A DNA stretch of 64,000 nucleotides from JACKAQ01 sp965227145 (lineage in GTDB: Bacteria > Calditrichota > Calditrichia > RBG-13-44-9 > J075): NCBI GenBank assembly GCA_965227145.1, contig OZ245730.1, positions 2,914,001-2,978,000 of the forward strand, given 5' to 3'. Made by a program: the position numbers and the translations under genes. The first letter of the stretch is position 1; every line of letters starts with the position of its first letter. Below, piece by piece: positions 9,226 through 18,516 of this stretch. The notes beneath the pieces are model-generated. The model ran no database searches. It saw only the letters and a list, made by a program, of their open reading frames with translations, and was not told where the DNA came from.

Positions 9226-9466
9226 TTCAGTTTTGTATTTTCAGAAAAGAAAAACTCCAAAAAATGGAGCAATTACCAACGCAAAGTAAATATTTTAAAG
9301 ACGTCCGCTTTTCGTAAGTGAAAGCCAGTTTGCGGGATAAATATTTAAGAGTCGGTTTTCGTAAGTGAAAGGTTTTCAGTAGTTTATATTTTTGAGTGTT
9401 TGTAAATCTGTAAGTTTTGTGTGTTTTTCGCAGTTTGTGTTTCGTGGTAAAATTCAGTGTTGCGGT

Positions 9467-9596
9467 TCTAACTTTCGGTTGTACCGGACGCAACCGCAGG
9501 GCTGTGCTTTTGTTCTAAATTTTAGTTTGTGCAAATGGGTTGTAAAATATCAGCAAATTTCGGCGTAGTGTTGCGCCGGTAAACCGTGTTGTTAGA
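9467..9596 (+). repeat. attC site
   Basis: Closes the family A cassette 9226-9466, whose right part is identical by eye to the copy ending at 1286 although the left parts differ. GTTAGAG end. Confidence 0.92.
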
Positions 9597-9616
9597 GCAT
9601 CAGGGATAATAGAAGA

Positions 9617-10057
9617 ATGAATAAATGCTTGTATATGATGTTGAAGTTGATTCTGCTTATTCTATTTTTAATTCTTCCAACCAATATTTTTTCAAATAAC
9701 GAAAAAAGTGAAAATTTTGATTATTTCATTATTGATTTTTTTGCAAATCAAGAATTCCAAAAAAGTAGAACGCTTTTTCCATTGGAGTATACTTATTATG
9801 ATCCTGGGCTTGAAGTAGATAACGATATAATTACAGTATATTTATCCGAGTCTGATTGGAAACCGATGACGGATACAAGCTATATTCAAAGTGAGTATTT
9901 CCATAGGATATATGACAATTTCGATGCAAAACTACGCGATACCGGAAAACGTGTATTTGCATACGAAGGGAGTGAGACTTGTCTCAAAATTTATCTATAT
10001 TTTGAGCTTAGGGAAGAAAAGTGGTTCTTAATAAAAAAAGAGGATTTCAGTTCGTAA
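9617..10057 (+). CDS. Cassette ORF, DUF4348-like secreted protein
   Basis: 146 residues from ATG 9617, 20 bp after the attC core. N-terminal signal peptide (LKLILLILFLILPTNIFS, cleavage near residue 26). The mature part begins FDYFIIDFFANQEFQKSRTLFPL, matching the F-x-x-F-(8)-FQxxRxxFPL pattern I associate with DUF4348, a lipocalin-like family of Bacteroidota exported proteins. Function unknown. It suggests an FCB-group origin for this cassette. The stop lies 8 bp before the attC. Confidence 0.62.
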   Translation: MNKCLYMMLKLILLILFLILPTNIFSNNEKSENFDYFIIDFFANQEFQKSRTLFPLEYTYYDPGLEVDNDIITVYLSESDWKPMTDTSYIQSEYFHRIYDNFDAKLRDTGKRVFAYEGSETCLKIYLYFELREEKWFLIKKEDFSS

Positions 10058-10065
10058 TCGGTTCC

Positions 10066-10195
10066 TCTAACTTTCGGTTGTACCGGACGCAACCGCAGGG
10101 CTGTGCTTTCGTTCTAAATTTTAGGTTGTGCAAATGGGTTGTAAAATATCAGCTAATTCGGTGCAAGTGTTGCGCCGGTAAACCGTGTTGTTAGA
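10066..10195 (+). repeat. attC site
   Basis: Closes the DUF4348-like cassette. TCTAAC start, GTTAGAA end, matched stem. Confidence 0.93.
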
Positions 10196-10388
10196 ATGCA
10201 AATTAAAAAAGACGAAAAACATTTTGGGTTGTTGGAAAAACATAAACTATTATTTGTTTTGGTTTACCAGTTTGTGGTAAACGTTCGTTTTTTGGTACCA
10301 GTTTCTACATGACGTGTTTTTGCGTCGTTGGTTGCCAACTCGCGTTTTGTCTGCGGTGGTTGTTTGTGTGCAATTTATTGTGTGCTTT

Positions 10389-10519
10389 TCTAACTGGCGG
10401 TTGTACCGGACGCAACCGCAGGGCTGGCAGTTTCTTTCTAAATTTTACTTTGTGCAAATAAGTTGTATAAAATCAGCTAATTATGTGCCGGTGTTTCGCC
10501 GGTAAACCTTTTTGTTAGA
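10389..10519 (+). repeat. attC site
   Basis: Closes the family B cassette 10196-10388. Mixed arms (ACGCAAC with GTTTCG), CTTTTTGTTAGAT end. Confidence 0.91.
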
Positions 10520-10537
10520 TTTTTAAAATCAAAGTTT

Positions 10538-10972
10538 ATGAAGAATATTATAATCATTATTCTATTTCTTGTACAATCAACGATAGCTCAATCATCCAAA
10601 GTTGAATATTGGGAGCACTTTTCCGAAAATGATAAACTAGAAATTCTTAAAGATTCTAGAGTAACAGAGACAATGAAAGCAATTTATAATAGTGTATCAC
10701 CTGAAGAAATTGATTTTGAAGGGATAGAAACATTATTAGATACGATATGTATATTTAATAACAAATTACAACCACTCTATTTCTTTTTATTTAACAACCT
10801 AATAATAATCGCGGACGGGTATCTTGCAGAATCAATGGGATATTATTCATATAAAATTATAAATCAGGATGCTATTTATGTATTGAAATATCTACAGGAA
10901 AAGCCGGAAATCAGGGCTAAATACATAAGTTATACTCACACTAAATTGGTTTGGGAAAATCCCATCAATTGA
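10538..10972 (+). pseudogene. Cassette ORF interrupted by IS630-type insertion (5' part)
   Basis: Starts at ATG 10538, 19 bp after the attC core, with a signal peptide (IIIIILFLVQSTIAQSS). About 135 residues precede the left end of the insertion at 10943; the last residues (KLVWENPIN) are encoded by the IS end. The exported helical product (ISPEEIDFEGIETLL-like segments) is not recognised. The probable C-terminal part is at 12031-12224. Joining the parts in frame needs a one-base adjustment, so either a small indel accompanied insertion or these are two ORFs. Confidence 0.55.
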
Positions 10973-12028
10973 ATATCTTTATCCATGCTAGAATTAGATG
11001 ACAACACCCGGCGCGAATTAAAGCTTTTGCAGAAGCGTCCGTCCAACAAACGCATTTATATCAAAGTCACTGTATTGTTGATGCTGGACAAAGGTCTTTC
11101 TGTCCAGGTGATTGCCGATTTTTTAGGCATTGATGACAACACCGTCTACCGCTATCGTGACAGCTATCTCACCAACGGACTGAAAGATTATCTGGCATCC
11201 AATTATTTTCGATACAATGGCAAACTCACTGATGAAGAAAAAGCCCGGCTCGTTGCAGAACTGACTGAATACCTGTATCCAAGCAGCGCTGCTGTTGGTG
11301 AATTTATCGCGGCGACCTTCAACAAGCACTATTGTGAAAGTGCTGTTTCCACACTGCTGAACCGTTTGGGCTTTGTTTACAAAAAGACCAAATCCGTTCC
11401 TTCAAAAGCGGATTCGGCTGCCCAAAGACGGTTTGTTAAAAAGCTACACAGATTGTTGAAAAAACAGGATGTTAATGCTATTTTCTATTTCAACGACGCA
11501 GCGCATCCCCAACACAATACCCGTCCGGCATATGGCTGGATACCAAAGGGTGAGGATGTTGGTATTCCCTCAAATACCGGTCGTAAACGCCTGAATATTA
11601 ATGCTGCCATCAACGCCGAAGATGTTGGCGACATTGTTTTTCGTGAAGATGAACAGATCAATTCCCAATCAACCATCGCCCTTTGGGAAGCCCAGCATGC
11701 GAAACATCCGGGTAAAAAGATCTATAACATCTGTGACAACGCCAGATACTACAAAAGTCACCTCATTCAGGAATGGTTAAAGAAGAATAAATGGTGCAAA
11801 GTGATATATTTACCGGCATATTCGCCAAACCTGAACATTATCGAACGATTATGGAAGTATTTACGAAAATCGGTCATCGATTATTTTTACTATGAAAAGT
11901 ATAGTGATTTCAAGGTTGCAATATTGACATTTTTTGAAACGATTGAGCAGCATAGGCAACCCTTAACTTCTTTGCTTACGCTTAATTTTCACATCCCATA
12001 AAAATGGTTATTTGTCCCTAACCAATTT
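10943..12028 (+). mobile_element. IS630-family insertion sequence
   Basis: 1086 bp bounded by near-perfect 14-bp inverted repeats, AAATTGGTTTGGGA at 10943-10956 and TCCCTAACCAATTT at 12015-12028 (13 of 14 paired). A CT dinucleotide flanks both sides (10941-10942 and 12029-12030). IS630 elements usually duplicate TA, so the target is atypical or the boundary is off by a base or two. The element holds one transposase gene and is the only complete IS I see. It lies inside an integron cassette in the same orientation as the cassette genes. Confidence 0.8.
10985..12001 (+). CDS. IS630-family transposase
   Basis: 338 residues from ATG 10985. An N-terminal helix-turn-helix region (LSVQVIADFLGIDDNTVYRYRDSY) is followed by a second winged-helix-like region (SAVSTLLNRLGFVYKKTK, the typical VxxLLxRLGxxYK of this family). 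The DDE catalytic core has IFYFNDAAHPQHN (first D), IYNICDNARYYKS (second D) and LPAYSPNLNIIERLWKYLRK (E). Length and motifs are as expected for an intact IS630-type enzyme that cuts and pastes its element. Codon use is less AT-rich than in the neighbouring cassettes. Confidence 0.95.
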   Translation: MLELDDNTRRELKLLQKRPSNKRIYIKVTVLLMLDKGLSVQVIADFLGIDDNTVYRYRDSYLTNGLKDYLASNYFRYNGKLTDEEKARLVAELTEYLYPSSAAVGEFIAATFNKHYCESAVSTLLNRLGFVYKKTKSVPSKADSAAQRRFVKKLHRLLKKQDVNAIFYFNDAAHPQHNTRPAYGWIPKGEDVGIPSNTGRKRLNINAAINAEDVGDIVFREDEQINSQSTIALWEAQHAKHPGKKIYNICDNARYYKSHLIQEWLKKNKWCKVIYLPAYSPNLNIIERLWKYLRKSVIDYFYYEKYSDFKVAILTFFETIEQHRQPLTSLLTLNFHIP

Positions 12029-12030
12029 CT

Positions 12031-12224
12031 TTTGGGTATATTTAGGTTTTGAGTTTTATCATGCAGAAGATTCAAAATTTGAATTGGAGAAGTGGCAGTC
12101 AGAAATTATTAATAAGAACACTAAACATCTGGGGCAAGCTGATATAAAAAGGATTGGGCAGTTTATAACTGCCTGTATTGCTGAAGCTGAACAAATAAAG
12201 ATGGATGCTGACAAAAAAGATTGA
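12031..12224 (+). pseudogene. C-terminal remnant of the interrupted cassette ORF
   Basis: About 64 residues right of the insertion with coding-like composition (EFYHAEDSKFELEKWQSEI ... RIGQFITACIAEAEQIKMDA), ending 21 bp before the attC. An in-frame TTG at 12012 exists but lies in the IS end. Most likely the 3' part of the ORF that starts at 10538. In the exact frame left by excising the IS with one CT retained there would be a stop at 12043, so the join is not proven. Confidence 0.45.
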
Positions 12225-12245
12225 TGACAATAAAGAGAAAGCACA

Positions 12246-12375
12246 TCTAACTTTCGGTTGTACCGGACGCAACCGCAGGGCTGGCAGTTTCTTTCTAAAA
12301 AATATTTGTGCAAATAAGTAAAATAAAATCAGCCGGTTGTGTGCAAGTGTTTCGCCGGTAAACCTTTTTGTTAGA
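12246..12375 (+). repeat. attC site
   Basis: Closes the IS-interrupted cassette. TCTAAC start, mixed arms (ACGCAAC with GTTTCG), CTTTTTGTTAGAA end. Confidence 0.92.
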
Positions 12376-12617
12376 ATGAAATTCCGGAAAAGTTGAAAAG
12401 AAAAAACACCAAAAAATGGAGTAATTGCCAACGCAAAGTTAATATTTGAAAGACGTCCGCAAACGAAAGTGAAAGCTAATTTGACGAATAATATTTAAGA
12501 GTCGGTTTTACGTAAGTGAAAGGTTTTCAGTAGTTTATATTTTTGGTTGTTTGCAATTTTGTAAGTTGTTTGTGTTTTTCGCAGTTTGTGTTTCGTGGTA
12601 AAATTTAGTGTTGCGGT

Positions 12618-12747
12618 TCTAACTTTCGGTTGTACCGGACGCAACCGCAGGGCTGTGCTTTTGTTCTAAATTTTAGGATGTGCAAATGAGTTGTAAAATA
12701 TCAGCAAATTCGGTGCAAGTGTTGCGCCGGTAAACCGTGTTGTTAGG
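12618..12747 (+). repeat. attC site
   Basis: Closes the family A cassette 12376-12617. GTTAGGA end. Confidence 0.92.
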
Positions 12748-12839
12748 ATGCCAAAATGTGACAATTTATGATTTTTTTTCGAATAATATAATTCTATCGG
12801 AATTCATTCAAACTCACTAATTCTTTTAAGGGGCAAATC

Positions 12840-13472
12840 ATGAACTTATTGAAGCTCTGTTTTGTATTTTTCATCGGATTAACGGTTGTTATTAATGCTC
12901 AAAGCCATCCTGAAGATCTTACCACGACAAATAGTCTAAACCAGCCCATCACATTGATTGAAACCCAAACACAAAATATGACAACAAGCACCAGCACGCT
13001 AAGTTATGCTTTTAAGATCGGTGATGAAAAAAAAATAAGAAACGCAGGTTATTTCGGAAACGGGATTCGTCCCTTTGTTGAATCAAATCCCGAAGCTTTG
13101 GCAGAATGGAGTAAATTTAAGAAAAAGAGGGTTGTTAGTGTTATTGGCTATACAGGAACATTTGCATTTATGGGATTAGGTTTAGCGATCGGTTTAAATA
13201 AAGATACTGGCGAACAAGTATATGATCCCCGCGAAGGGAAAACAATTAACAAAAAATCTCCAAAACCTTTGGGATTAACAATGATAGGGTTGTCAGTGGT
13301 TAGCTTAATTGTAGGCGGGTACAATTATTTTTCAGCCGGTAATCATATGATTGAATCAGTACAAATTTATAATTCTAACTTAACGAGTGATAATTCATCA
13401 AAAATAGAATACAAACTACTACCCGAAATTAGGTCTGATAAAGCACTAATAAGTCTCCATATTTCGTGGTAA
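12840..13472 (+). CDS. Cassette ORF, exported membrane-associated hypothetical protein
   Basis: 210 residues from ATG 12840, preceded by TAAGGGG about 6 bp upstream. Signal peptide at residues 1-21 (LCFVFFIGLTVVINAQ). Two hydrophobic glycine-rich segments near residues 98-120 and 146-168 predict two membrane spans. The 92-bp leader between the attC and the start is longer than usual and could hold its own promoter. No family recognised. About 125 bp of sequence without an ORF follows before the attC. Confidence 0.7.
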   Translation: MNLLKLCFVFFIGLTVVINAQSHPEDLTTTNSLNQPITLIETQTQNMTTSTSTLSYAFKIGDEKKIRNAGYFGNGIRPFVESNPEALAEWSKFKKKRVVSVIGYTGTFAFMGLGLAIGLNKDTGEQVYDPREGKTINKKSPKPLGLTMIGLSVVSLIVGGYNYFSAGNHMIESVQIYNSNLTSDNSSKIEYKLLPEIRSDKALISLHISW

Positions 13473-13596
13473 AGTGAAAATGAACCAATTTAAAGCAGAG
13501 CTATTTGTTTAGCTTTTGTAACTAATGTGTTAATTTCTGTATGGTCTGCAAACTTAAATTTGTTCTAATAATTTGATCTAAATTTAATGTTGCAAT

Positions 13597-13726
13597 CCTA
13601 ACTTTCGGTTGTACCGGACGCAACCGCAGGGCTGTGCTTTTGTTCTAAATTTTATTTTGTGCAAATGGGTTGTAAAACATCAGCAAATTTGGTGCAAGTG
13701 TTTCGCCGGTAAACCGTGTTGTTAGA
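13597..13726 (+). repeat. attC site
   Basis: Closes the cassette carrying the 12840-13472 ORF. CCTAAC start, ACGCAAC with GTTTCG (mixed), CCGTG before GTTAGAT. Confidence 0.92.
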
Positions 13727-13749
13727 TTCAGTTAAGGAGAAAAATTCAA

Positions 13750-14184
13750 ATGAGTAAGAATGTTAAAACAATTGTTTTTACGGTAATCGGACTTTTAATC
13801 GGTTATGTGGGATCGCAATTTCTTATTGATACAATTTTCAAGAAACCTAATATTGAGGAAATTCTTGTGCAAGCAGCGCAAGAGATGAATAAATCTTGCC
13901 CAATAATTTTAGACCAAGATACAAGACTCGATACTACATTGGGTGGACCTGGGAAAAACTTTTCATATTTTTATACATTAGTAAACTATTCAAAAGAAGA
14001 AATTAATCAGGATACATTGATATCCTATTTAAAACCAAACATTATTAATAATGTAAAAACCCATCCTCAAATGGCAATATTTAGAGAGAATGATATTACA
14101 ATGAATTATAATTATAAAGACAAAGATGGAGTTTTTTTATTTATTATTTCAGTCACACCGGAGGAATATAAAAATCAATTGTGA
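13750..14184 (+). CDS. Cassette ORF, membrane-anchored hypothetical protein
   Basis: 144 residues from ATG 13750, with TTAAGGAG 12 bp upstream. One N-terminal membrane anchor or uncleaved signal (residues 7-27, TIVFTVIGLLIGYVGSQFLI). It is followed by a 115-residue soluble domain with the pattern ILVQAAQEMNKSCPIILDQDTRLD, seen in small exported Gram-negative proteins of unknown function. The 147-bp tail before the attC is the 3' half of a family A module. Confidence 0.72.
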   Translation: MSKNVKTIVFTVIGLLIGYVGSQFLIDTIFKKPNIEEILVQAAQEMNKSCPIILDQDTRLDTTLGGPGKNFSYFYTLVNYSKEEINQDTLISYLKPNIINNVKTHPQMAIFRENDITMNYNYKDKDGVFLFIISVTPEEYKNQL

Positions 14185-14331
14185 TGCAATCCTTCAAGAT
14201 ATAATCTAAAGAGTCCGTTTTTCGTAAGTAAAAGGTTTTCAGTAGTTTATATTTTGGTTGTTTGCAAATCCGTAAGTTTCGTGTGTTTTTTTGCAACGTA
14301 TTTTTTCGTGGTAAAAGTCGGTTTGTGCGGT

Positions 14332-14460
14332 TCTAACTGTCGGTTGTACCGGACGCAACCGCAGGGCTGTGCTTCTGTTCTAAAAAATATCTGTGCAAAT
14401 CAGTTTAATAAAATCAGCAAATTATGGCGTAGTGTTGCGCCGGTAAACCGTTTTGTTAGA
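14332..14460 (+). repeat. attC site
   Basis: Closes the cassette carrying the 13750-14184 ORF. TCTAACTGTCGG arm, matched inner stem, CGTTTTGTTAGAT end. Confidence 0.92.
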
Positions 14461-14703
14461 TTAAAATTCCGTTAATTTCAAAAAGAAAAACTCCAAAAAA
14501 TGGAGTAATTGCCAACGCAGAAATAATATTTTAAAAGACATCCGCGAACGAAAGTGAAAGCCAATTTGATGAATAATATTTAAGAGTCGGTTTTACGTAA
14601 GTGAAAGGTTTTCAGTAGTTTATATTTTTGGTTGTTTGTAAAACCTTAAGTTTTGTGTGTTTTTCGCAGTTTATTTTTTCGTGGTAAAATTCAGTGTTGC
14701 GGT

Positions 14704-14832
14704 TCTAACTTTCGGTTGTACCGGACGCAACCGCAGGGCTGTGCTTTCGTTCTAAAAAATAATTGTGCAAATAAGTTTAATAAAATTAGCAAATTCGGTG
14801 CAAGTGTTGCGCCGGTAAACCGTGTTGTTAGA
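14704..14832 (+). repeat. attC site
   Basis: Closes the family A cassette 14461-14703. Matched stem. Confidence 0.93.
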
Positions 14833-15079
14833 TTCAGTTTTGTATTTTTACAAAAAAGAAAAGACTCCGAAAAATGGAGCAAAAGCCAACGCAAAGTAAA
14901 TATTTTAAAAACGTCCTCTTTTCGTAAGTGAAAGCCAGTTTGCGGGATAAATATTTAAGAGTCGGTTTAATTTAGTGCTGGGTTTTTGCAAGTTTATATT
15001 TTGGTTTTGTGGTCAACTGCGGGCTTCTGTAAAAATGTAAGTCAGTTGGCGGAGCTTTGTAAAAACAAAGTGTTGCGTT

Positions 15080-15208
15080 TCTAACTTTCGGTTGTACCGG
15101 ACGCAACCGCAGGGCTGTGCTTTTGTTCTAAAAAATATTTGTGCAAATGGGTTGTAAAAATTCAGCAAATTGTGGCGTAGTGTTGCGCCGGTAAACCTTT
15201 TTGTTAGA
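15080..15208 (+). repeat. attC site
   Basis: Closes the family C cassette 14833-15079. Identical by eye to the attC at 5112-5239. Confidence 0.93.
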
Positions 15209-15452
15209 TTGAAAATTCCGTTAATTTCGAAAAGAAAAACTCCCAAAAATGGAGTGATTGCCAACGCAAAGTTAATATTTTAAAGACGTCCGCTTTTCGT
15301 AAGTGAAAGCCTATTTGCGGGATAAATATTTAAGAGTCCGTTTTTCGTAAGTGAAAGGTTTTCAGTCGTTTATATTTTGTTTGTTTGCATTTTCGTAGGT
15401 TTTGTGTGTTTTTCGCGGCGTATTTTTTCGTGGTAATTTTTAGTGTTGCGGT

Positions 15453-15582
15453 TCTAACTTTCGGTTGTACCGGACGCAACCGCAGGGCTGTGCTTTCGTT
15501 CTAAATTTTAGTTTGTGCAAATGGGTTGTAAAATATCAGCAAATTCGGTGCATGTGTTGCGCCGGTAAACCGTGTTGTTAGA
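15453..15582 (+). repeat. attC site
   Basis: Closes the family A cassette 15209-15452. Matched stem, GTTAGAA end. Confidence 0.93.
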
Positions 15583-15778
15583 AAGCAAAATGAAAAAAAC
15601 AAAAACCGTTTCTGATTTTTGGGAAAACATAAGTTTGTATCTGTTTTGGTTTACCAGATTGTGGTGAAAGTTCGTTCTTTTTGGTGGCAACTTCTACATG
15701 TCGTGTGTTTGCGTCGCTGGTTGCCAACGCGCGTTTTGTCTGCGGTGGTTTTGTCTGTGCAAGTTCGTTTTGTGCATT

Positions 15779-15907
15779 TCTAACTTTCGGTTGTACCGGA
15801 CGCAACCGCAGGGCTGTGCTTTCGTTCTAAAAATTATCTGAGCAAATAAGCTTAATAAAATCAGCAAATTCGGTGCAAGTGTTGCGCCGGTAAACCGTGT
15901 TGTTAGA
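15779..15907 (+). repeat. attC site
   Basis: Closes a family B variant cassette 15583-15778. Matched stem, GTTAGAA end. Confidence 0.92.
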
Positions 15908-16112
15908 AGGCAAATTGAAAAAGGCTAAAAAGTCAAAAACCGATTTTGGCTGTTGGGAAAACATAAGTTTATATCTGTTTTGGTTTACCAGATTTTGGTG
16001 AAAGTTCATTCTTTTTGGTGGTCTTTTCTACGGGTCGTGTGTTTGCATCGTTGGTTGCCAACGCGCGTTTTGTCTGCGGTGGTTGTTTGTGTGCAAGTTC
16101 GTTTTGTGCGGT

Positions 16113-16242
16113 TCTAACTTTCGGTTGTACCGGACGCAACCGCAGGGCTGTGCTTTTGTTCTAAATTTTAGTTTGTGCAAAATGGTTGTAAAATATCAGC
16201 AAATTGTGGCGTAGTGTTGCGCCGGTAAACCGTGTTGTTAGA
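16113..16242 (+). repeat. attC site
   Basis: Closes a family B variant cassette 15908-16112. Matched stem, GTTAGAA end. Confidence 0.92.
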
Positions 16243-16444
16243 AGGCAAATCGAAAAAGGCTAAAAAGACAAAAACCGATTTTGGTTGTTGGAAAAACATA
16301 AACTCTTATTTGTTTTGGTTTACCAGTTTGTGGTGAACGTTCGTTTTTTGGTGCCAGTTTCTACATGTCGTGTGTTTGCGTCGTTGGGTGCCAACGCACG
16401 TTTTGTCTGTGGTGGTTGTTTGTGTGCAAATTGGTTTGTGCTGT

Positions 16445-16575
16445 TCTAACTGGCGGTTGTACCGGACGAAACCGCAGGGCTGGCAGTTTCTTTCTAAATT
16501 TTAAATTGTGCAAATAAGTTTAATAAAATCAGCCGGTTGTGTGCAAGTGTTTCGCCGGTAAACCTTTTTGTTAGA
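16445..16575 (+). repeat. attC site, GAAAC subtype
   Basis: Closes the family B cassette 16243-16444. ACGAAAC pairs with GTTTCG. Confidence 0.93.
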
Positions 16576-16819
16576 TTCGGTTTTGTATTTTTTCAAAAAA
16601 GAAAGACTCCAAAAAATGGAGCAAAAGCCAACGCAAAGTAAATATTTTAAAGACGTCCGCTTTTCGTAAGTGAAAGCCAGTTTGCGGGATAAATATTTAA
16701 GAGTCCGTTTTTCGTAAGTGAAAGGTTTTCAACAGTTTAAATTTTTGGTTGTTTGTAAATCTGTAAGTTTTGTGTGTTTTTCGCTGTATTTTTTTCGTGG
16801 TAAAATTTAGTGTTGCGGT

Positions 16820-16949
16820 TCTAACTTTCGGTTGTACCGGACGCAACCGCAGGGCTGTGCTTTTGTTCTAAGTTTTAGTTTGTGCAAATGAGTTGTAAAA
16901 TATCAGCAAATTGTGGCGTAGTGTTGCGCCGGTAAACCGTGTTGTTAGA
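16820..16949 (+). repeat. attC site
   Basis: Closes the family A cassette 16576-16819. Matched stem. Confidence 0.93.
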
Positions 16950-17191
16950 TTCAGTTTTGTATTTTCAGAAAAGAAAAACTCCAAAAAATGGAGCAATTGC
17001 CAACGCAGAAATATTATTTTAAAGACGTCCGCTTTTCGAAAGTGAAAGCCAGTTTGCGGGATAAATATTTAAGAGTCGGTTTTCGTAAGTGAAAGGTTTT
17101 CAGTAGTTTATATTTTTGAGTGTTTGTAAATCTGTAAGTTTTGTGTGTTTTTCGCGGTGTATTTTTTCGTGGTAAAATTTAGTGTTGCGGT

Positions 17192-17321
17192 TCTAACTTT
17201 CGGTTGTACCGGACGCAACCGCAGGACTGTGCTTTTGTTCTAAATTTTAATTTGTGCAAATTGGTTGTAAATCATCTGCAAATAGTGGCGTAGTGTTGCG
17301 CCGGTAAACCGTGTTGTTAGA
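17192..17321 (+). repeat. attC site
   Basis: Closes the family A cassette 16950-17191. GCAGGACTG replaces the usual GCAGGGCTG. Confidence 0.92.
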
Positions 17322-17516
17322 ATGCAAATTAAAAAAGACGAAAAACAATTTTGGGCTGTTGGGAAAACATAAATTTGTATCTGTTTTGGTTTACCATTTT
17401 GTGGTGAACGTTCGTTTTTTGGTGCCAGTTTCTACATGTCGTGTTTTTGCGTCGTTGGTTGCCAACGCGTGTTTTGTCTGCGGTGGTTGTTTGTGTGCAA
17501 GTTCGCTTTGTGCTGT

Positions 17517-17646
17517 TCTAACTGGCGGTTGTACCGGACGAAACCGCAGGGCTGGCAGTTTCTTTCTAAGTTATAGTTTGTGCAAATAAGTTTAATAAAA
17601 TCAGCCGGTTGTGTGCAAGTGTTTCGCCGGTAAACCTTTTTGTTAG
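17517..17646 (+). repeat. attC site, GAAAC subtype
   Basis: Closes the family B cassette 17322-17516. ACGAAAC pairs with GTTTCG; R' core GTTAGCC. Confidence 0.92.
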
Positions 17647-17680
17647 CCGTTACTATTATCTTTAAATAATTTCTTATGAA

Positions 17681-18352
17681 ATGAAAACTTTACTTCTTAT
17701 TTACATTTTAACGTTTACCTGTTATCCGCAAATATCAACTTCTGAAATTGTTGGTATTTATAGCCAAAATAGCGGATTTACTCAACAGATTCTTGAATTA
17801 AATTCAGATAATACTTTCCAATATAGATATTTTTTTGATGTGGGTGGATGGAGGTTACCTATTCACGGTAACTGGAAAATAAAGAGTGATACAATATTTT
17901 TATTTTCTTCACCATTACCTGAGATACAAGAGGTTAAAGAATCAGAAAGCAGCGACAGTGTAATAACAATAACTGTCTATAACAGAGAAAGAGAAGAGGC
18001 TTTTTTATATCCTCAAATAAAACTAAATGGTTGGCATCCAGATTATGACCCATCAATTCATGTTATCTCAACGGATTCTGTAAAATTTGGGCCATTTCTT
18101 GTTAGTAAAAATGAGTATAATTCGCCTATAAATAACATCAAACTATATATTGGTAATTTTGTATTGTCATATATACCAAGCGATAAAAATTCAGACACTT
18201 TTGAATTAATTCTAAATTTAACCGAAGACGAAATTTTCAATGAAATTTTTTTTGATAATGAGCCATATCTTTATCTAAATAACATGCTTTATCAACGGTT
18301 TAATGGAGAGTTTGTGACAGAATATCCATTAATAAAAGTCAAAAAACAGTAG
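17681..18352 (+). CDS. Cassette ORF, exported hypothetical protein
   Basis: 223 residues from ATG 17681 (an ATG 6 bp upstream runs into a stop at once). Signal peptide at residues 1-19 (LLLIYILTFTCYPQI). The N-terminal mature part (IVGIYSQNSGFTQQILELNSDNTFQYRYFFDVGGWRL, then GNWKIKSDTIFL) has the look of the lipocalin-like 'G-x-Y, LxLxxDxTFxY, GxWxxxxDTIxL' proteins common in Bacteroidota. The rest is beta-rich and unassigned. Periplasmic or surface location inferred. Confidence 0.7.
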   Translation: MKTLLLIYILTFTCYPQISTSEIVGIYSQNSGFTQQILELNSDNTFQYRYFFDVGGWRLPIHGNWKIKSDTIFLFSSPLPEIQEVKESESSDSVITITVYNREREEAFLYPQIKLNGWHPDYDPSIHVISTDSVKFGPFLVSKNEYNSPINNIKLYIGNFVLSYIPSDKNSDTFELILNLTEDEIFNEIFFDNEPYLYLNNMLYQRFNGEFVTEYPLIKVKKQ

Positions 18353-18383
18353 TTGAAGTTTATTAAATATTATCAAAAACTCG

Positions 18384-18513
18384 GCTAACTTTCGGTTGTA
18401 CCGGACGAAACCGCAGGGCTGGCAGTTTCTTTCTAAAAAATATTTGTGCAAATAAGTTTAATAAAATCAGCCGGTTGTGTGCATGTGTTTCGCCGGTAAA
18501 CCTTTTTGTTAGA
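18384..18513 (+). repeat. attC site, GAAAC subtype
   Basis: Closes the cassette carrying the 17681-18352 ORF. GCTAAC start, ACGAAAC pairs with GTTTCG. Confidence 0.93.
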
Positions 18514-18516
18514 AAT

